Positions 26,787 to 36,015 are shown, counted from the first letter of the stretch. The stretch is 64,000 bases of DNA from an uncultured Bacteroidales bacterium (GCA_934699135.1 CAKUVM010000002.1:62001-126000), one strand, 5' to 3'. The notes: generated by a model not told the origin, from the sequence alone. A program made the numbers and translations.

Positions 26787-27353
26787 ATGGAGCAAGGAGA
26801 TTACAGCATCCCACTCAGGCGACTGCCCAACGGCAACCACAGCTTCAGTTTCGACTGCGGCAACGACCTGTTCAGCCGCATCGAGGGCGCCCTTGCCGAG
26901 CATGGCAAGCTGCACGTTGATGTGGAAGCCCGCAAGACGGACGAGATGATTGTTCTTGACTTCGACATCAACGGCACTGTGGAGCAGCAGTGCGCCTTGT
27001 GCCTCGGGACGCTAGACTACCCCATTGAGGACTGCGGCGAGCGCATCACGGTGAAGCTGGGAGACAAAGAGGCCGAGCTTGACGACGACCTCTACGAGGT
27101 GGACGCCACAGACGAGAGGCTCGACCTGGCGCAATGGATATATGAGCAGGTGTGCGTCACGCTCCCCATCAGGTGCGAGCATCCCCTCGATGAGGACGGC
27201 AACCCCACCTGCGACCCCGCGATGCTTCAAGAGCTGGACAAATACATTGTCCACAGCGACGAGGACATCCGCCGCAAGGCCCGCGAGGCGCAGGGTGAGG
27301 AGTTTGACCCACGCTGGAAAGCCTTAGAGGGACTGAAAAATAAAGAGCAATAG
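26787..27353 (+). CDS. DUF177 / YceD family protein
   Basis: A 188-residue cytoplasmic protein. The core has the DUF177 zinc-ribbon-like CALCL motif followed about 80 residues later by RCEHP in place of a second Cys pair. Acidic stretches (EAELDDDLYEVD) and the C-terminal DPRWKAL(E)GLKNK are typical; this tail is shared across the family. YceD genes sit next to rpmF in most bacteria and are linked to 23S rRNA metabolism. Here too it lies 91 nt upstream of rpmF. The start is set by the promoter at 26759 and the SIPLRRLPNG opening. Confidence 0.88.
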   Translation: MEQGDYSIPLRRLPNGNHSFSFDCGNDLFSRIEGALAEHGKLHVDVEARKTDEMIVLDFDINGTVEQQCALCLGTLDYPIEDCGERITVKLGDKEAELDDDLYEVDATDERLDLAQWIYEQVCVTLPIRCEHPLDEDGNPTCDPAMLQELDKYIVHSDEDIRRKAREAQGEEFDPRWKALEGLKNKEQ

Positions 27354-27444
27354 GATTTTACGCCCGCCTTTTCACCAAAGCCGCAAGGCTCGGACGAAGA
27401 AGACGGCACATATATATAAACAACCGTAATAACAACAAGAAGAA

Positions 27445-27630
27445 ATGGCACATCCTAAGCGAAACCATTCCAAGACCCGCCGCGACAAGCGCAGGACTCA
27501 CTACAAGGCTGTCGCACCCGCCCTGGGCGTATGCTCCAACTGCGGCGCAACCGTAAAGCTTCACACCGTTTGTGGTGAGTGCGGCTACTACCGCGGCAAA
27601 CTGGCCATTGAGAAAGAGGCCACGGCCTAA
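27445..27630 (+). CDS. rpmF: 50S ribosomal protein L32
   Basis: A 61-residue basic protein opening MAHPKRNHSKTRRDKRRTHY, the L32 signature. The zinc-ribbon pairs CSNC (30-33) and CGEC (43-46) are intact, so this is the zinc-binding form. It follows the DUF177 gene and is followed by a strong terminator. In many Bacteroidales fabH comes next; here fabH is 27 kb away. Confidence 0.97.
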   Translation: MAHPKRNHSKTRRDKRRTHYKAVAPALGVCSNCGATVKLHTVCGECGYYRGKLAIEKEATA

Positions 27631-27690
27631 AACCGCCCCCCGACGAAGGGAGCGTCTCGCCCCGGGTCGGCACATGCCGACGCCGACGAT

Positions 27691-27737
27691 AATCTGCCCC
27701 CGCCCGGCTATGCGCCGGGCGGGGGCAGATTGGTTTT
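27691..27737 (+). terminator. Rho-independent terminator of DUF177-rpmF
   Basis: A perfect 18-bp stem, AATCTGCCCCCGCCCGGC (27691-27708) with 27714-27731, a 5-nt loop, then GGTTTTT. It starts 61 nt after the rpmF stop. Confidence 0.88.
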
Positions 27738-27793
27738 TGCCCCTGCGTGATCACGGACAGAAAAGAAACACGAACCAAATGGGCGAAAAAACG

Positions 27794-27801
27794 TATATTT
27801 G
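27794..27801 (+). promoter_or_regulatory. Possible -7 promoter element for guaD
   Basis: TATATTTG matches TAnnTTTG and lies 64 nt upstream of the ATG at 27865, after the rpmF terminator. No -33 match is seen. Confidence 0.35.
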
Positions 27802-27864
27802 CCCGGTCGCGAGCGCCGAGGGACGGACGACGACCTTTATCACAGGCCACTCACTAAAGCACAA

Positions 27865-28332
27865 ATGACGGATAAAGAATATATGCGCATGGCCATAGAC
27901 ATGGCCACGGCCAACGTTGAGGCCGACGGGGGGCCGTTTGGCGCCGTGATTGTAAAAGACGGCGAGGTGATAGGTCGCGGCGTGAACCGCGTCACGGCCA
28001 GCTGCGACCCCACGGCCCACGCCGAAGTCAACGCCATCCGCGACGCGGCCAAACGCACGGGGCACTACGACCTGAAGGGCGCTACCATCTACACTTCTTG
28101 CGAGCCTTGCCCCATGTGCCTCGGAGCCATCTATTGGGCCCACATCTCAAAGATATTCTACGGCAACACGCAGGCCGACGCCGCGGCGATAGACTTTGAC
28201 GACTCATTCATCTACCGCCAACTGGAGAAACCCGCCGCGGAGAGAGCCATCCCGCAGGAGGTGCTGCTGCGCGGCGAGGCGCAAGAGACGTTCAGGGCGT
28301 GGGCGCAGAAGCCAGACAAAAAAGAGTATTGA
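27865..28332 (+). CDS. guaD: Guanine deaminase (CDA-fold purine deaminase)
   Basis: A 155-residue cytidine-deaminase-fold enzyme. The zinc site is complete: HAE (with catalytic Glu) in DPTAHAEVNAIRDA and PCPMC in TSCEPCPMCLGAIYWA. The stretch DAAAIDFDDSFIYRQLEKP and the C-terminal KKEY closely recall the domain-swapped guanine deaminase of Bacillus rather than tRNA adenosine deaminase TadA, so conversion of guanine to xanthine is the likely reaction. The start at 27865 gives MTDKEYMRMAID; the 22 codons upstream are not family-like. The Nudix gene starts 55 nt downstream on the same strand. Confidence 0.87.
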   Translation: MTDKEYMRMAIDMATANVEADGGPFGAVIVKDGEVIGRGVNRVTASCDPTAHAEVNAIRDAAKRTGHYDLKGATIYTSCEPCPMCLGAIYWAHISKIFYGNTQADAAAIDFDDSFIYRQLEKPAAERAIPQEVLLRGEAQETFRAWAQKPDKKEY

Positions 28333-28386
28333 CACACGCCCCGCCCTCCCCCACCACCGACCCATAAGAACTATAAAAAACACCTA

Positions 28387-28800
28387 ATGCAGACAACAAA
28401 CGTGTCATGCGCAGTGATAGTCCGCGAGGGCTTGATCCTGGCGGCCAACAGGAACGAGAGCGTATCGAACAGCGGCCAATGGGAGTTCCCCGGCGGCAAG
28501 CCCCAGGAGGGGGAGACCCCGCAGGACTGCGTGGTGCGCAGGGTGCGCGAGGAGCTTAACGTGAGCATCAACGTGCTTGACCAGATGAACCCTTTCAAGG
28601 TCAAGGTGACGGGAGACAAGGCGTTCAACATATACCCTTTCGTGGCAGAGATCGTAGACGGCAAGTTTGAGCTGACGAACCACTCCAAGGCGGAATGGTT
28701 CATGCCCATACAGCTGATGAGCCTGGCGTGGCCGGAGACCGACCTCCCCATCATAGACGAGATTGTGGGGCGGATATTCCGCAACGGGAAGATTGTGTGA
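28387..28800 (+). CDS. Nudix hydrolase (MutT-like) with an altered Nudix box
   Basis: A 137-residue protein with the MutT-like pattern WEFPGGKPQEGETPQDCVVRRVREELNV. Against the Nudix consensus GX5EX7REUXEEXGU, the central Glu of REUXEE is Arg (VVRRVREE, about residues 57-64) and the final Gly is Asn. In MutT the equivalent Glu53 is a metal ligand needed for full activity; the two last glutamates are kept. Relatives clean up oxidised or unusual nucleoside triphosphates. It could use a different ligand, have low activity or have another role. It follows guaD by 54 nt and may share its transcript. Confidence 0.82.
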   Translation: MQTTNVSCAVIVREGLILAANRNESVSNSGQWEFPGGKPQEGETPQDCVVRRVREELNVSINVLDQMNPFKVKVTGDKAFNIYPFVAEIVDGKFELTNHSKAEWFMPIQLMSLAWPETDLPIIDEIVGRIFRNGKIV

Positions 28801-28852
28801 GGGTGTGAGGGGCCGCGCCCCCCCCACACACACAAAGGAAACATTATAAATC

Positions 28853-28898
28853 AACAGCGAAGGCGGTGTGACCCGGTGGTCACGCCGCCTTCGCTGTT
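28853..28898 (-). terminator. Terminator of metK (possibly bidirectional)
   Basis: A 21-bp stem (28853-28873 with 28878-28898) with one G-U pair and a 4-nt loop lies 16 nt after the metK stop. On the minus strand it is followed by TTTATAATGTTT. It separates metK from the convergent Nudix gene. Confidence 0.75.
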
Positions 28899-28914
28899 AT
28901 GGGTCTCAGGACGC

Positions 28915-30219
28915 TTATTTTATCCCGAACGCCTCCTTGACCTTGTCAACATAGTCCAGCTTTTCCCAGGTGAACAGCTCGACGCGCTTAGAGAACGTGC
29001 GGCCATTGACGTTGATGGCCACGTCTTTCACCTGAGGCTTGCGGCCGAAGTGGCCGTAAGAGGCCGTGGGCTCATAGATGGGGTTCTTGAGCTTGAAACG
29101 CTCAATGATGGCGTAGGGCCTCATGTCAAAGACCTTCAGCACCTTCTCAGCAATCTGGCCGTCTGTGAGGGTCACATGGCTTGTGCCGTAGGTGTTGACA
29201 TAGAGGCCGACAGGCTCCGCAATGCCGATGGCGTAGGCCACCTCCACCAGCACCTCGTCCGCCACGCCGGCCGCCACAAGGTTTTTGGCCACGTGGCGAG
29301 CGGCATAGGCCGCGGAGCGATCGACCTTGGAGGGATCCTTGCCAGAGAACGCGCCGCCGCCATGGGCGCCCTTGCCACCATAAGTGTCCACAATAATCTT
29401 GCGGCCAGTGAGGCCCGTGTCCCCGTGAGGGCCGCCAATGACAAACTTGCCCGTGGGGTTGACGAAGAGCTTGAGCTTGGCGGCGTCCTCCGGGCGGCCC
29501 GCCGTGGCGTTGTCCAAGATCACGATCTCGTCCTCAAAAAGATCCGCGATGGCCTTGGGGAGGTTCTTCTTGACGCGCCCCAAGAGGATGTTCTTCACAT
29601 CTTGGCTAATGATGTCGAGCATCTCGCGCTCGGGGGCGAAATCGTCATGCTGCGTTGAGATGACCACGGTGTCGATGCGCAAGGGGCGGTTGTCGTCAGA
29701 GTATTCCACGGTCACCTGGCTCTTGGAGTCGGGACGGAGATAGGTCATGACCTTGCCCTCGCGGCGGATTTGAGACAACTCCTCGAGCAGTCGATGAGCC
29801 AGGAATATGGGCAGCGGCATCAGCTCCTCCGTGTCGCGGCAGGCGTAGCCGAACATCATGCCTTGGTCTCCTGCGCCCTGCATCTCTTTCTGCTGGCGCA
29901 CGACGCCCTGGTTGATGTCGTGGCTCTGCTCGTGCAGGGCGGAGATCACCCCGCAGGAGTTGGCGTCGAACTGATATTCCGACTTGTTATAGCCTATGGT
30001 GCTTATGACTCGGCGGGCCACGTCTTGCACAGACACGTAGCCGTTGGTGTTAAGTTCGCCGGCCACAACCGTCAGACCTGTTGTCACGAGCGTCTCGCAC
30101 GCCACCTTGCTCTCCTCGTCTTGAATGAGCAGAGCGTCAAGCACTGCGTCGGAGATCTGATCGGCAACCTTGTCAGGATGCCCCTCGGAGACCGACTCTG
30201 AAGTAAAAAAGTAAGCCAT
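28915..30219 (-). CDS. metK: S-adenosylmethionine synthetase
   Basis: A 434-residue enzyme that makes S-adenosylmethionine from methionine and ATP. It opens with [25 protein letters not shown], with the ATP-contacting His and Asp. The signatures [12 protein letters not shown] (about 117-128) and [19 protein letters not shown] (about 286-304) are intact. Length is slightly above the common 385-430 range, as in Bacteroidetes. It appears to be a single-gene unit with its own terminator. I looked upstream (30220-30460) for a SAM riboswitch and recognised none. Confidence 0.97.
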   Translation of the reverse strand: MAYFFTSESVSEGHPDKVADQISDAVLDALLIQDEESKVACETLVTTGLTVVAGELNTNGYVSVQDVARRVISTIGYNKSEYQFDANSCGVISALHEQSHDINQGVVRQQKEMQGAGDQGMMFGYACRDTEELMPLPIFLAHRLLEELSQIRREGKVMTYLRPDSKSQVTVEYSDDNRPLRIDTVVISTQHDDFAPEREMLDIISQDVKNILLGRVKKNLPKAIADLFEDEIVILDNATAGRPEDAAKLKLFVNPTGKFVIGGPHGDTGLTGRKIIVDTYGGKGAHGGGAFSGKDPSKVDRSAAYAARHVAKNLVAAGVADEVLVEVAYAIGIAEPVGLYVNTYGTSHVTLTDGQIAEKVLKVFDMRPYAIIERFKLKNPIYEPTASYGHFGRKPQVKDVAINVNGRTFSKRVELFTWEKLDYVDKVKEAFGIK

Positions 30220-30460
30220 CTTTTGTGTTGTTGTTTATATTTTGCGGGCCAAGACCACCTGCGCCCCTGCCGTCACAAAGAGTGGCGACCACGGGACACA
30301 AGAAAAACCAGACCGACTAAAAGTCGCTCCGCCAGAAGGTGAAGAAAGAAGAGGGGAAAAGAAATGCAAAAGTGAGAATTTCGCTTTTTAGCACTTTTTT
30401 ATAGTGGTTGCAAGTAGCAAATCCGTCCACTCTAAATCCTACTCTCTAGCTTTGAAAAGG

Positions 30461-30534
30461 TGGAGATAACGGGAGTCGAACCCGTGACCTTTTGAATGCC
30501 ATTCAAACGCTCTAGCCAACTGAGCTATACCCCC
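30461..30534 (-). tRNA. tRNA-Ala (anticodon GGC)
   Basis: A 74-nt cloverleaf on the minus strand. The acceptor stem GGGGGTA pairs with TATCTCC (two G-U pairs). The D arm is GCTCAGTTGGCTAGAGC, the anticodon stem TTTGA/TCAAA encloses ATGGCAT with anticodon GGC, and the T arm has GGTTCGACTCC. The discriminator base is A and CCA is not encoded. It reads GCC and GCT alanine codons. Confidence 0.95.
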
Positions 30535-30552
30535 ATATCATTTTTGACAGTG

Positions 30553-30584
30553 CAAAGGTATGTCGTATTCCCGACACTTCCAAA
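30553..30584 (-). promoter_or_regulatory. Promoter of tRNA-Ala
   Basis: On the minus strand TTTG (30581-30584) is separated by exactly 20 nt from TACCTTTG (30553-30560), an exact match to the Bacteroidetes housekeeping promoter. The predicted transcript start is about 12 nt before the tRNA 5' end. Confidence 0.8.
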
Positions 30585-30592
30585 TGGCGGGG

Positions 30593-31192
30593 TTACTTTT
30601 TCTCTTCCTCTGGCGCTTCTTTTTTTGCATCGTCTTGTCCCGAGACTCCGCCAGAGACAACCATCTTCATGAGTTCCACAGAGTTGACCCCGTTCAACGG
30701 ACGAACCCTCTCGGCCGGCACCACAATGAGGTCGCCCATGACGCTATATGGGTATGGTGAATATACTGCCACCATGCCGCCAAGGCCAAGCGCGGCCAAA
30801 TCTCCCTGCGTGACGAAGCCGAGACGGTTGTTGATGCCATCTTTGTCCAAGCTCACGATGACGGGCTTGTCAAACTTGCGCTTCTCGCCCACAAAGGCCC
30901 TCATGAGGTCGCGAACCGAGGTGTAGATGAGTTTGATGAATGGGACCTTGGAGAGCATGCGGTTGAAAATGGAGACCACGGGCTGAGTGAGCAGCCGCCC
31001 GCCCAAATAGCCTGCCAGCGTCACAAGGCCCAAGACCAGGACCAGGCCGAGGCCTGGCACGCGGCGCACCACGGGGATGCCGGCGAAGATGGAGTCGGCC
31101 CAAGAGACGACGGCCACGAGGACGTAGAGCGTGACGGCCACAGGCACCAGGTATAGTAGCCCCTGGAGGAAGCAGGTGAGCAGGTTCTTCAT
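30593..31192 (-). CDS. DUF502 family membrane protein
   Basis: A 199-residue inner-membrane protein with two predicted membrane spans at about 8-30 and 45-68, a re-entrant or amphipathic stretch (LLTQPVVSIFNRMLSKVPFIKLIYTSVRDLM), and a soluble beta-rich domain (KPVIVSLDKDGINNRLGFVTQ) ending in an acidic-basic tail (KKEAPEEEKK). These are features of the DUF502 family, whose role is unknown. The start overlaps the rodA stop by 4 nt (ATGA), placing it last in the cell-shape operon. Confidence 0.85.
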   Translation of the reverse strand: MKNLLTCFLQGLLYLVPVAVTLYVLVAVVSWADSIFAGIPVVRRVPGLGLVLVLGLVTLAGYLGGRLLTQPVVSIFNRMLSKVPFIKLIYTSVRDLMRAFVGEKRKFDKPVIVSLDKDGINNRLGFVTQGDLAALGLGGMVAVYSPYPYSVMGDLIVVPAERVRPLNGVNSVELMKMVVSGGVSGQDDAKKEAPEEEKK

Positions 31193-32613
31193 CGGATAAG
31201 GAAGTTGCGATCAGTATCTAGTTTCAAGAATATGAATAGCATGACGGAGAACCCCCAGAGAGACGAGCCGCCATAGGAGAAGAATGGCAGCGGGATGCCG
31301 ATGACGGGCATGAGGCCTATGGTCATGCAAATGTTCACCGTGAAGTGGAAAAAGAACACGCCCGCGACGCAATAGCCATAGACGCGGCTGAAGACCGAGT
31401 GCTGCCTCTCCGCCAAGGCCAAGATGCGGAGAAAGAAGGCCACGTAGGCGCAGACTAGCAGCGCGCTGCCCAGGAAGCCCCACTCCTCGCCGACGGTGCA
31501 GAAGATGAAGTCGGTGGTCTGCTTGGGCACAAAATCAAGCTTGGTCTGCGTGCCGCCCAAGAAGCCCTTGCCGGCCACGCCGCCCGAGCCTATGGCGATG
31601 AGGCTCTGATTGACATTGTAGCCGGCGCCAAGGGGGTCATCCTCAATGCCGAAGAGGACGTTGATGCGCGTCCGCTGGTGGTCTCCCAAGACGTGTTCAA
31701 AGACGTAGCCCGTGGCGAATGAGGTGGCCAGAGTGACCCACATATATGTGAGCAGCCACCACACGCCCTTGAGCCTGTGGATCATGAGCAAGATCAGCAG
31801 GCACACCGACGCGGCTGCCATGCCGGCCAAGATGAGGGCATCGTCCATCACCTCGCGGCGCAGGGCGAAAGTCATGACCGCCCACAGGCCCGCGGCCGAG
31901 GCCACACCGGCGCCAAGGCACAAGAGCGCGCCCCACGGCTGCTGCTGCCGCCACAGCAAGACGTGCATGGCGATGAAAGACACGGCCGAGATCGCGAGCA
32001 GCACCATGGTGGGGTCTAGCAGCAGCGAGGCCACAGCTGCCACGAGGCACACTCCGCCAATGATGAGGATGTGTGGAGACAGTCCCTCGCGAAACATGGC
32101 CAAGATGAAGACGAAATAGACAAGGGCGGAGCCAGTGTCATTCTGCAATATGATGAAGCCCACCGGCACCAAGATGATGGCGAAGAGCTTGACATATTGA
32201 CGGAATGAGAAATCGAAGCCATACCGACTCATGACGCGCGCCAAGACGAGCGCGGTGCCAATCTTGGTGAACTCGGCCGGCTGGAACGCCACGGGCCCCA
32301 GCACAAGCCACGAGCGCGCGCCATAGACCTCTTTGCCGGCAAAGAGGACCACTGTGAGGAGCAGGAGCGAGAAGATGTAGACAGGCCACGCCATCTCGAC
32401 AAACAGTTTGCTGTCTGTCAGCATTATGACCCCCGCGCAGCACAGCGAGACGGCAATCCAGCAGAGCTGCTTGAAATATTCGGCCCCGAAAGAGAACTGC
32501 ACCCCCACCTCGGGGTTGTAGTTGGCGGCGTAGAGGTTACACCACCCGAAGCCGACTAGCAGCACATAGAGCAGCACGGAGGGCCAGTCCACCCCCTTGC
32601 GGTAGGAGGCCAT
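31189..32613 (-). CDS. rodA: Rod-shape peptidoglycan glycosyltransferase RodA
   Basis: A SEDS-family membrane protein with about ten membrane spans; it polymerises lipid II into glycan strands together with the penicillin-binding protein 2 encoded just upstream. Conserved stretches include RSWLVLGPVAFQPAEFTKIG (about 100-119), QNDTGSALVYFVF and the C-terminal GIPLPFFSYGGSSLWGF. The ATG at 32613 (MASYRKGVDW) leaves a 10-nt gap after mrdA; an in-frame ATG at 32634 would overlap mrdA by 11 nt and cannot be excluded. Length is 474 residues, longer than the Escherichia form because of an extra segment in the middle. Confidence 0.93.
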   Translation of the reverse strand: MASYRKGVDWPSVLLYVLLVGFGWCNLYAANYNPEVGVQFSFGAEYFKQLCWIAVSLCCAGVIMLTDSKLFVEMAWPVYIFSLLLLTVVLFAGKEVYGARSWLVLGPVAFQPAEFTKIGTALVLARVMSRYGFDFSFRQYVKLFAIILVPVGFIILQNDTGSALVYFVFILAMFREGLSPHILIIGGVCLVAAVASLLLDPTMVLLAISAVSFIAMHVLLWRQQQPWGALLCLGAGVASAAGLWAVMTFALRREVMDDALILAGMAAASVCLLILLMIHRLKGVWWLLTYMWVTLATSFATGYVFEHVLGDHQRTRINVLFGIEDDPLGAGYNVNQSLIAIGSGGVAGKGFLGGTQTKLDFVPKQTTDFIFCTVGEEWGFLGSALLVCAYVAFFLRILALAERQHSVFSRVYGYCVAGVFFFHFTVNICMTIGLMPVIGIPLPFFSYGGSSLWGFSVMLFIFLKLDTDRNFLIR

Positions 32614-32623
32614 GGAGGCGTTG

Positions 32624-34570
32624 TCATAGAGCATCGGCTTGGTCTTTTTGAGGTTGTGGCTTGGGTTGGTCGTCCTCGGCGGCCCGTGGAGCTGGTTCGC
32701 GCGGCTCCTTTGGCTTCTCCTTGGCCGCGGCGGGCTTGGCCGAGCCTATGGTGCTCATGGACAGAATCCTGTCTTCAGTCCATTTGCGCTTGGGGTCTAT
32801 GTCGCCTTTGATATATTTCTCTATCATGAGGCTGGCGATCGGCGCGGCCCACGTGGCTCCGAAACCCGCGTTCTCGACATATACCGATATGGCTATCTGC
32901 GGGTCTTGCCGCGGCGCGAAGGCCATAAAAATGGAGTGGTCTCGGCCGTGGGGGTTTTGTGCGGTGCCGGTCTTACCGCACACGCGGATGCCGGGAATCT
33001 GCGCGGCGCGTGCCGTGCCGCCGTTGGCGCCCCACACGGCAAGCTCCATTCCGTCTTGCACAACGGTGAAGGCCGAGGTGTCTATGCCCGTATAGCGTTT
33101 TTGGGTGTAGAGGCTGTCAATGCTGCCGCCAGAGACCTTGTGCACCACGTGCGGCGTGATGAACCAACCCTTGTTGGCTATCGTGGCGGCCACGTTGGCC
33201 ATCTGTATGGGCGTGAGCAACAACTCTCCCTGCCCGATGGAGAGCGAGATCACGCCGAGCGAGTTCCAGTTTTTGCCCTTGACCTTGTCATAGTAGGCGG
33301 AGTTCGGGATGAAGCCGCGGTTCTCGTTGGCAATGTCTATGCCTAGCTTGTAGCCGAGGCCGAACTTCACGAGGTGGTCTTTCCAGACGTCCAGGCCCAC
33401 CTTCACGCTGCCGAATTTCTTGTTGTCTATCAGCTCTCGGAACTCGTAGCAATAGTAGGCGTTGCAAGAGTTCTGGATGGACTGGCGAAGGTCTAGTGGC
33501 GAGGCGTGGCCGTGACACCCCAGGTGGAAAGAGCCAATGGAGTAGCCGTGGTGGCAGGGGTAGCGCGTGGAGGGCGAGACAGTCCCCTCCGCGAGGCCGA
33601 TGAGTGCGTTGACGGTCTTGAACGTGGAGCCAGGCGGATACCAGGCCTGGATGGCGCGGTTGAAGAGCGGCTTCGTCGGGTCTTTGGAGAGGATGGGGAA
33701 GTTGACCGAACGGTCTCGCCCCACCAGGAGCGACGGGTCGTAGCTTGGGGCAGAGACCATGGCCAAGATCTCGCCTGTCTGCGGACGTATGGCCACTATG
33801 CTGCCCGTCTTGCCTTGCATGAGTTTCTCCCCGTATGCCTGCAAGTCTACGTCTAATGAGAGGGTAAGGTCTTGACCCGATATGGCCGCCGTGTCATATT
33901 TGCCCTCATAGAGTTCTCCCTTGGTTCGGCCCAAGACGTCCACCATTATGTAGTTGACCCCTTTGCGACCCCTGAGCTGCTCCTCAAAACTGCTCTCAAT
34001 GCCAGAGACTCCCACATAGTCTCCTGCGGCATAGTACGGGTGAGAGGCCACGAACTTGTCGCTCACCTCGCCCACATAGCCCAAGACGTTGGCCGCCACG
34101 GGATACTCGTATTTGCGCAGCGTGCGCCTCTGAGCGTAGAAGCCCTTGAGGCGGTAGAGCTTCTCTTGAAGGGCGGCATACCTCTCATCGGAGAGCTGGC
34201 GAAGGAATATGGTCGGCTTGTGTATCGAGGCCCTGCGGCGACGGATCTGCGCCCGGACGTCGGCAAAGAGCTTGCGCAGCGTGGGCAGGTCTATGCCCAC
34301 GGTCTGGCAGAAGTCCACGCTGTCAAACGGCTCCACCTCTTTAGGCACAATCATGACGTCGTAGACAGGCTGGTTGGAGACGAGCAGCTTGCCGTTGCGG
34401 TCGAAGACCAAGCCGCGAGACGGGTATTGCACCACCTTGCGGCGGGAGTTCATATCCGCCGCCTCGCGATACTCATCAGTCAGCACCTGGACGTAGAGCA
34501 GCCGCGCTAAAATCACGAGCCCCATGGCTATTATGAGCGCGCCAACGACAAGTTTCCGGTTCTCGTACAT
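32624..34570 (-). CDS. mrdA: Penicillin-binding protein 2 (elongasome transpeptidase)
   Basis: A 648-residue class B penicillin-binding protein anchored by one N-terminal span (about 8-30). The dimerisation domain includes YPSRGLVFDRNGKLLVSNQPVYD (about 49-71). The transpeptidase motifs are visible: Ser-x-x-Lys in PPGSTFKTVNALIG, Ser-x-Asn in SIQNSCNAYYC and Lys-Thr-Gly in CGKTGTAQNPHG. It cross-links peptidoglycan during side-wall growth with RodA. The C-terminal tail is rich in Pro, Lys and Glu and looks disordered. It sits in the order mreB-mreC-mreD-mrdA-rodA. Confidence 0.95.
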   Translation of the reverse strand: MYENRKLVVGALIIAMGLVILARLLYVQVLTDEYREAADMNSRRKVVQYPSRGLVFDRNGKLLVSNQPVYDVMIVPKEVEPFDSVDFCQTVGIDLPTLRKLFADVRAQIRRRRASIHKPTIFLRQLSDERYAALQEKLYRLKGFYAQRRTLRKYEYPVAANVLGYVGEVSDKFVASHPYYAAGDYVGVSGIESSFEEQLRGRKGVNYIMVDVLGRTKGELYEGKYDTAAISGQDLTLSLDVDLQAYGEKLMQGKTGSIVAIRPQTGEILAMVSAPSYDPSLLVGRDRSVNFPILSKDPTKPLFNRAIQAWYPPGSTFKTVNALIGLAEGTVSPSTRYPCHHGYSIGSFHLGCHGHASPLDLRQSIQNSCNAYYCYEFRELIDNKKFGSVKVGLDVWKDHLVKFGLGYKLGIDIANENRGFIPNSAYYDKVKGKNWNSLGVISLSIGQGELLLTPIQMANVAATIANKGWFITPHVVHKVSGGSIDSLYTQKRYTGIDTSAFTVVQDGMELAVWGANGGTARAAQIPGIRVCGKTGTAQNPHGRDHSIFMAFAPRQDPQIAISVYVENAGFGATWAAPIASLMIEKYIKGDIDPKRKWTEDRILSMSTIGSAKPAAAKEKPKEPREPAPRAAEDDQPKPQPQKDQADAL

Positions 34571-34611
34571 CAGTCAGAAATCGGGAATGTTGATTACTAA
34601 GCCCGCCCCGG

Positions 34612-35145
34612 TCAGTCTTCCGCGGACGGGGAGAACCTCGGCGCGAAGGTCTCAATCAGCATGATGATGGCCGTGGAGGCCACAATGCTCAGCACTATGC
34701 GCGCCAAGGTGGGCCAGAGGTAGAATGAGTCGAACTGCTCCACGAGGAAAAGGGTGACATGGTGCGCCGAGACCATCAGGAGCGTGTAGCGAAGGAACCA
34801 CAGCGTGCCATAGGTGCGCGCGTCCGGCATCTCGCCTTCCTTATACGCCGCGTTGCGAAACGCGATGAGGCGCAGCACGAACGGGCGCAGACGCGCGATT
34901 AGTACGCAGGCCATCATGTGCATCCCGGGTGTGTTCGACGCCAAATCTACCACAAGCCCCGTGACGGCCGCCATGAGCATGAGCAATATGTTTGGGCACC
35001 CAAGCGGCACGCGCATGATGAAGACAATATAGATGAAAGGGTTGCACAGCCCCAGGAATTCCATATTGTCAAACACCACGACCTGGAGCGTCATGACGGC
35101 CACGAAAATGACGGCCAGTCGGAACAGGTTGGCAGTGTTATTCAT
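34612..35145 (-). CDS. mreD: Rod shape-determining protein MreD
   Basis: A 177-residue membrane protein with four to five hydrophobic spans. It is recognised mainly by place between mreC and mrdA, plus size and topology; LGCPNILLMLMAAVTGLVVDLASNTPGMHMMA resembles the conserved MreD segment around the polar span (about 48-79). It overlaps the end of mreC by 8 nt. MreD is part of the elongasome membrane complex. The family varies strongly in sequence. Confidence 0.87.
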   Translation of the reverse strand: MNNTANLFRLAVIFVAVMTLQVVVFDNMEFLGLCNPFIYIVFIMRVPLGCPNILLMLMAAVTGLVVDLASNTPGMHMMACVLIARLRPFVLRLIAFRNAAYKEGEMPDARTYGTLWFLRYTLLMVSAHHVTLFLVEQFDSFYLWPTLARIVLSIVASTAIIMLIETFAPRFSPSAED

Positions 35146-35977
35146 TCTTTACTGAATTTTCAAGTTCCTGACGCTCCGTCGCCGTGAGGTCTTCCACCAC
35201 CTCGACGTCGTAGACCGAGTTGAAATCCACAGCCAACTCCACGCCAATGTCATAAAAGCCGCCATTACGGTCTGGCTCCAGCGAGCTGATGGTGCCGACC
35301 ATCATGCCCTCGGGGAAGAACGTCGAGGCCCCGCTCGTCACCACGGTGTCGCCAATCTCCACCCGCGCGTGCTCGGGGATGTCGGTCACTTGCGCCTCGC
35401 GGCAAGAGACTCCGTCCCACACCAGTTGGCCGCGATAATTCACCCCCTTCACCTTGACGGAGAGATGCGAACTTGTGTTGATGATGGGCAGAACCAGCGC
35501 GAAGCGCGAGCTCACGGCCGCCACGAGGCCCACCACGCCCTCGGAGTTCACGACGGCCATGTCTTGCCGTATGCCGTCTCCAGCGCCCTTGTCTAGGGTG
35601 AGCATATTGCGGCTTCGGTTTGTCGAGACCCCCACCACGTGCGCCAGGCGATAGCGCAAAGCCGGCCTTTCCGAGAGCGGCAGCGCGTCAATGACGGAGT
35701 CGGGCACGGCGTCGAGCTGCGCGCGCAACAGGGCCACCTCCTCTTGCAGGGCGAGGTTTTTGCTCACGAGGGCCTCGTTGGCCTTGGCCAGGCCAAAGTA
35801 GCGGCCAATGGAGCTTGTGAGGCGGAAGACCGAACCTGTGATGACGTTGGCCGATGAGACGTAAGACGCCCTGTGATAGTCGTTGCACGTCAAGACGAGC
35901 ATCGCGGCCACGGCCTCGAGCAGCAGGAACACGAGCGTCGTGGTGTGGCGCATGAGGAATCGGAAGAAATTGCTCAT
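35138..35977 (-). CDS. mreC: Rod shape-determining protein MreC
   Basis: A 279-residue periplasmic protein with an N-terminal membrane anchor (about 9-30), a coiled coil (about 65-90, ALVSKNLALQEEVALLRAQL) and the beta-rich MreC core. The core includes RNMLTLDKGAGDGIRQDMAVVN and GDTVVTSGASTFFPEGMMVGT, both family signatures. The ATG at 35977 (MSNFFRFLMRH) starts right before the anchor; the 25 extra codons of the longer frame are not MreC-like. MreC links MreB filaments to penicillin-binding protein 2. Confidence 0.93.
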   Translation of the reverse strand: MSNFFRFLMRHTTTLVFLLLEAVAAMLVLTCNDYHRASYVSSANVITGSVFRLTSSIGRYFGLAKANEALVSKNLALQEEVALLRAQLDAVPDSVIDALPLSERPALRYRLAHVVGVSTNRSRNMLTLDKGAGDGIRQDMAVVNSEGVVGLVAAVSSRFALVLPIINTSSHLSVKVKGVNYRGQLVWDGVSCREAQVTDIPEHARVEIGDTVVTSGASTFFPEGMMVGTISSLEPDRNGGFYDIGVELAVDFNSVYDVEVVEDLTATERQELENSVKNE

Positions 35978-36015
35978 TGGCGCGGAGGGGTGTTTGTGTT
36001 CATCTTTGCATTTTG

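Noticed and set aside
28801..28835. Separate terminator just after the Nudix gene (GTGTG-GGGG / CCCC-CACAC)
   Set aside because: The stem contains a mismatch and is followed by A-rich rather than T-rich sequence; the stem at 28853-28898 is far stronger.
30220..30460. SAM riboswitch or other leader RNA upstream of metK
   Set aside because: No recognisable SAM-riboswitch core or strong conserved-looking stem was found by eye; a covariance-model search would decide.
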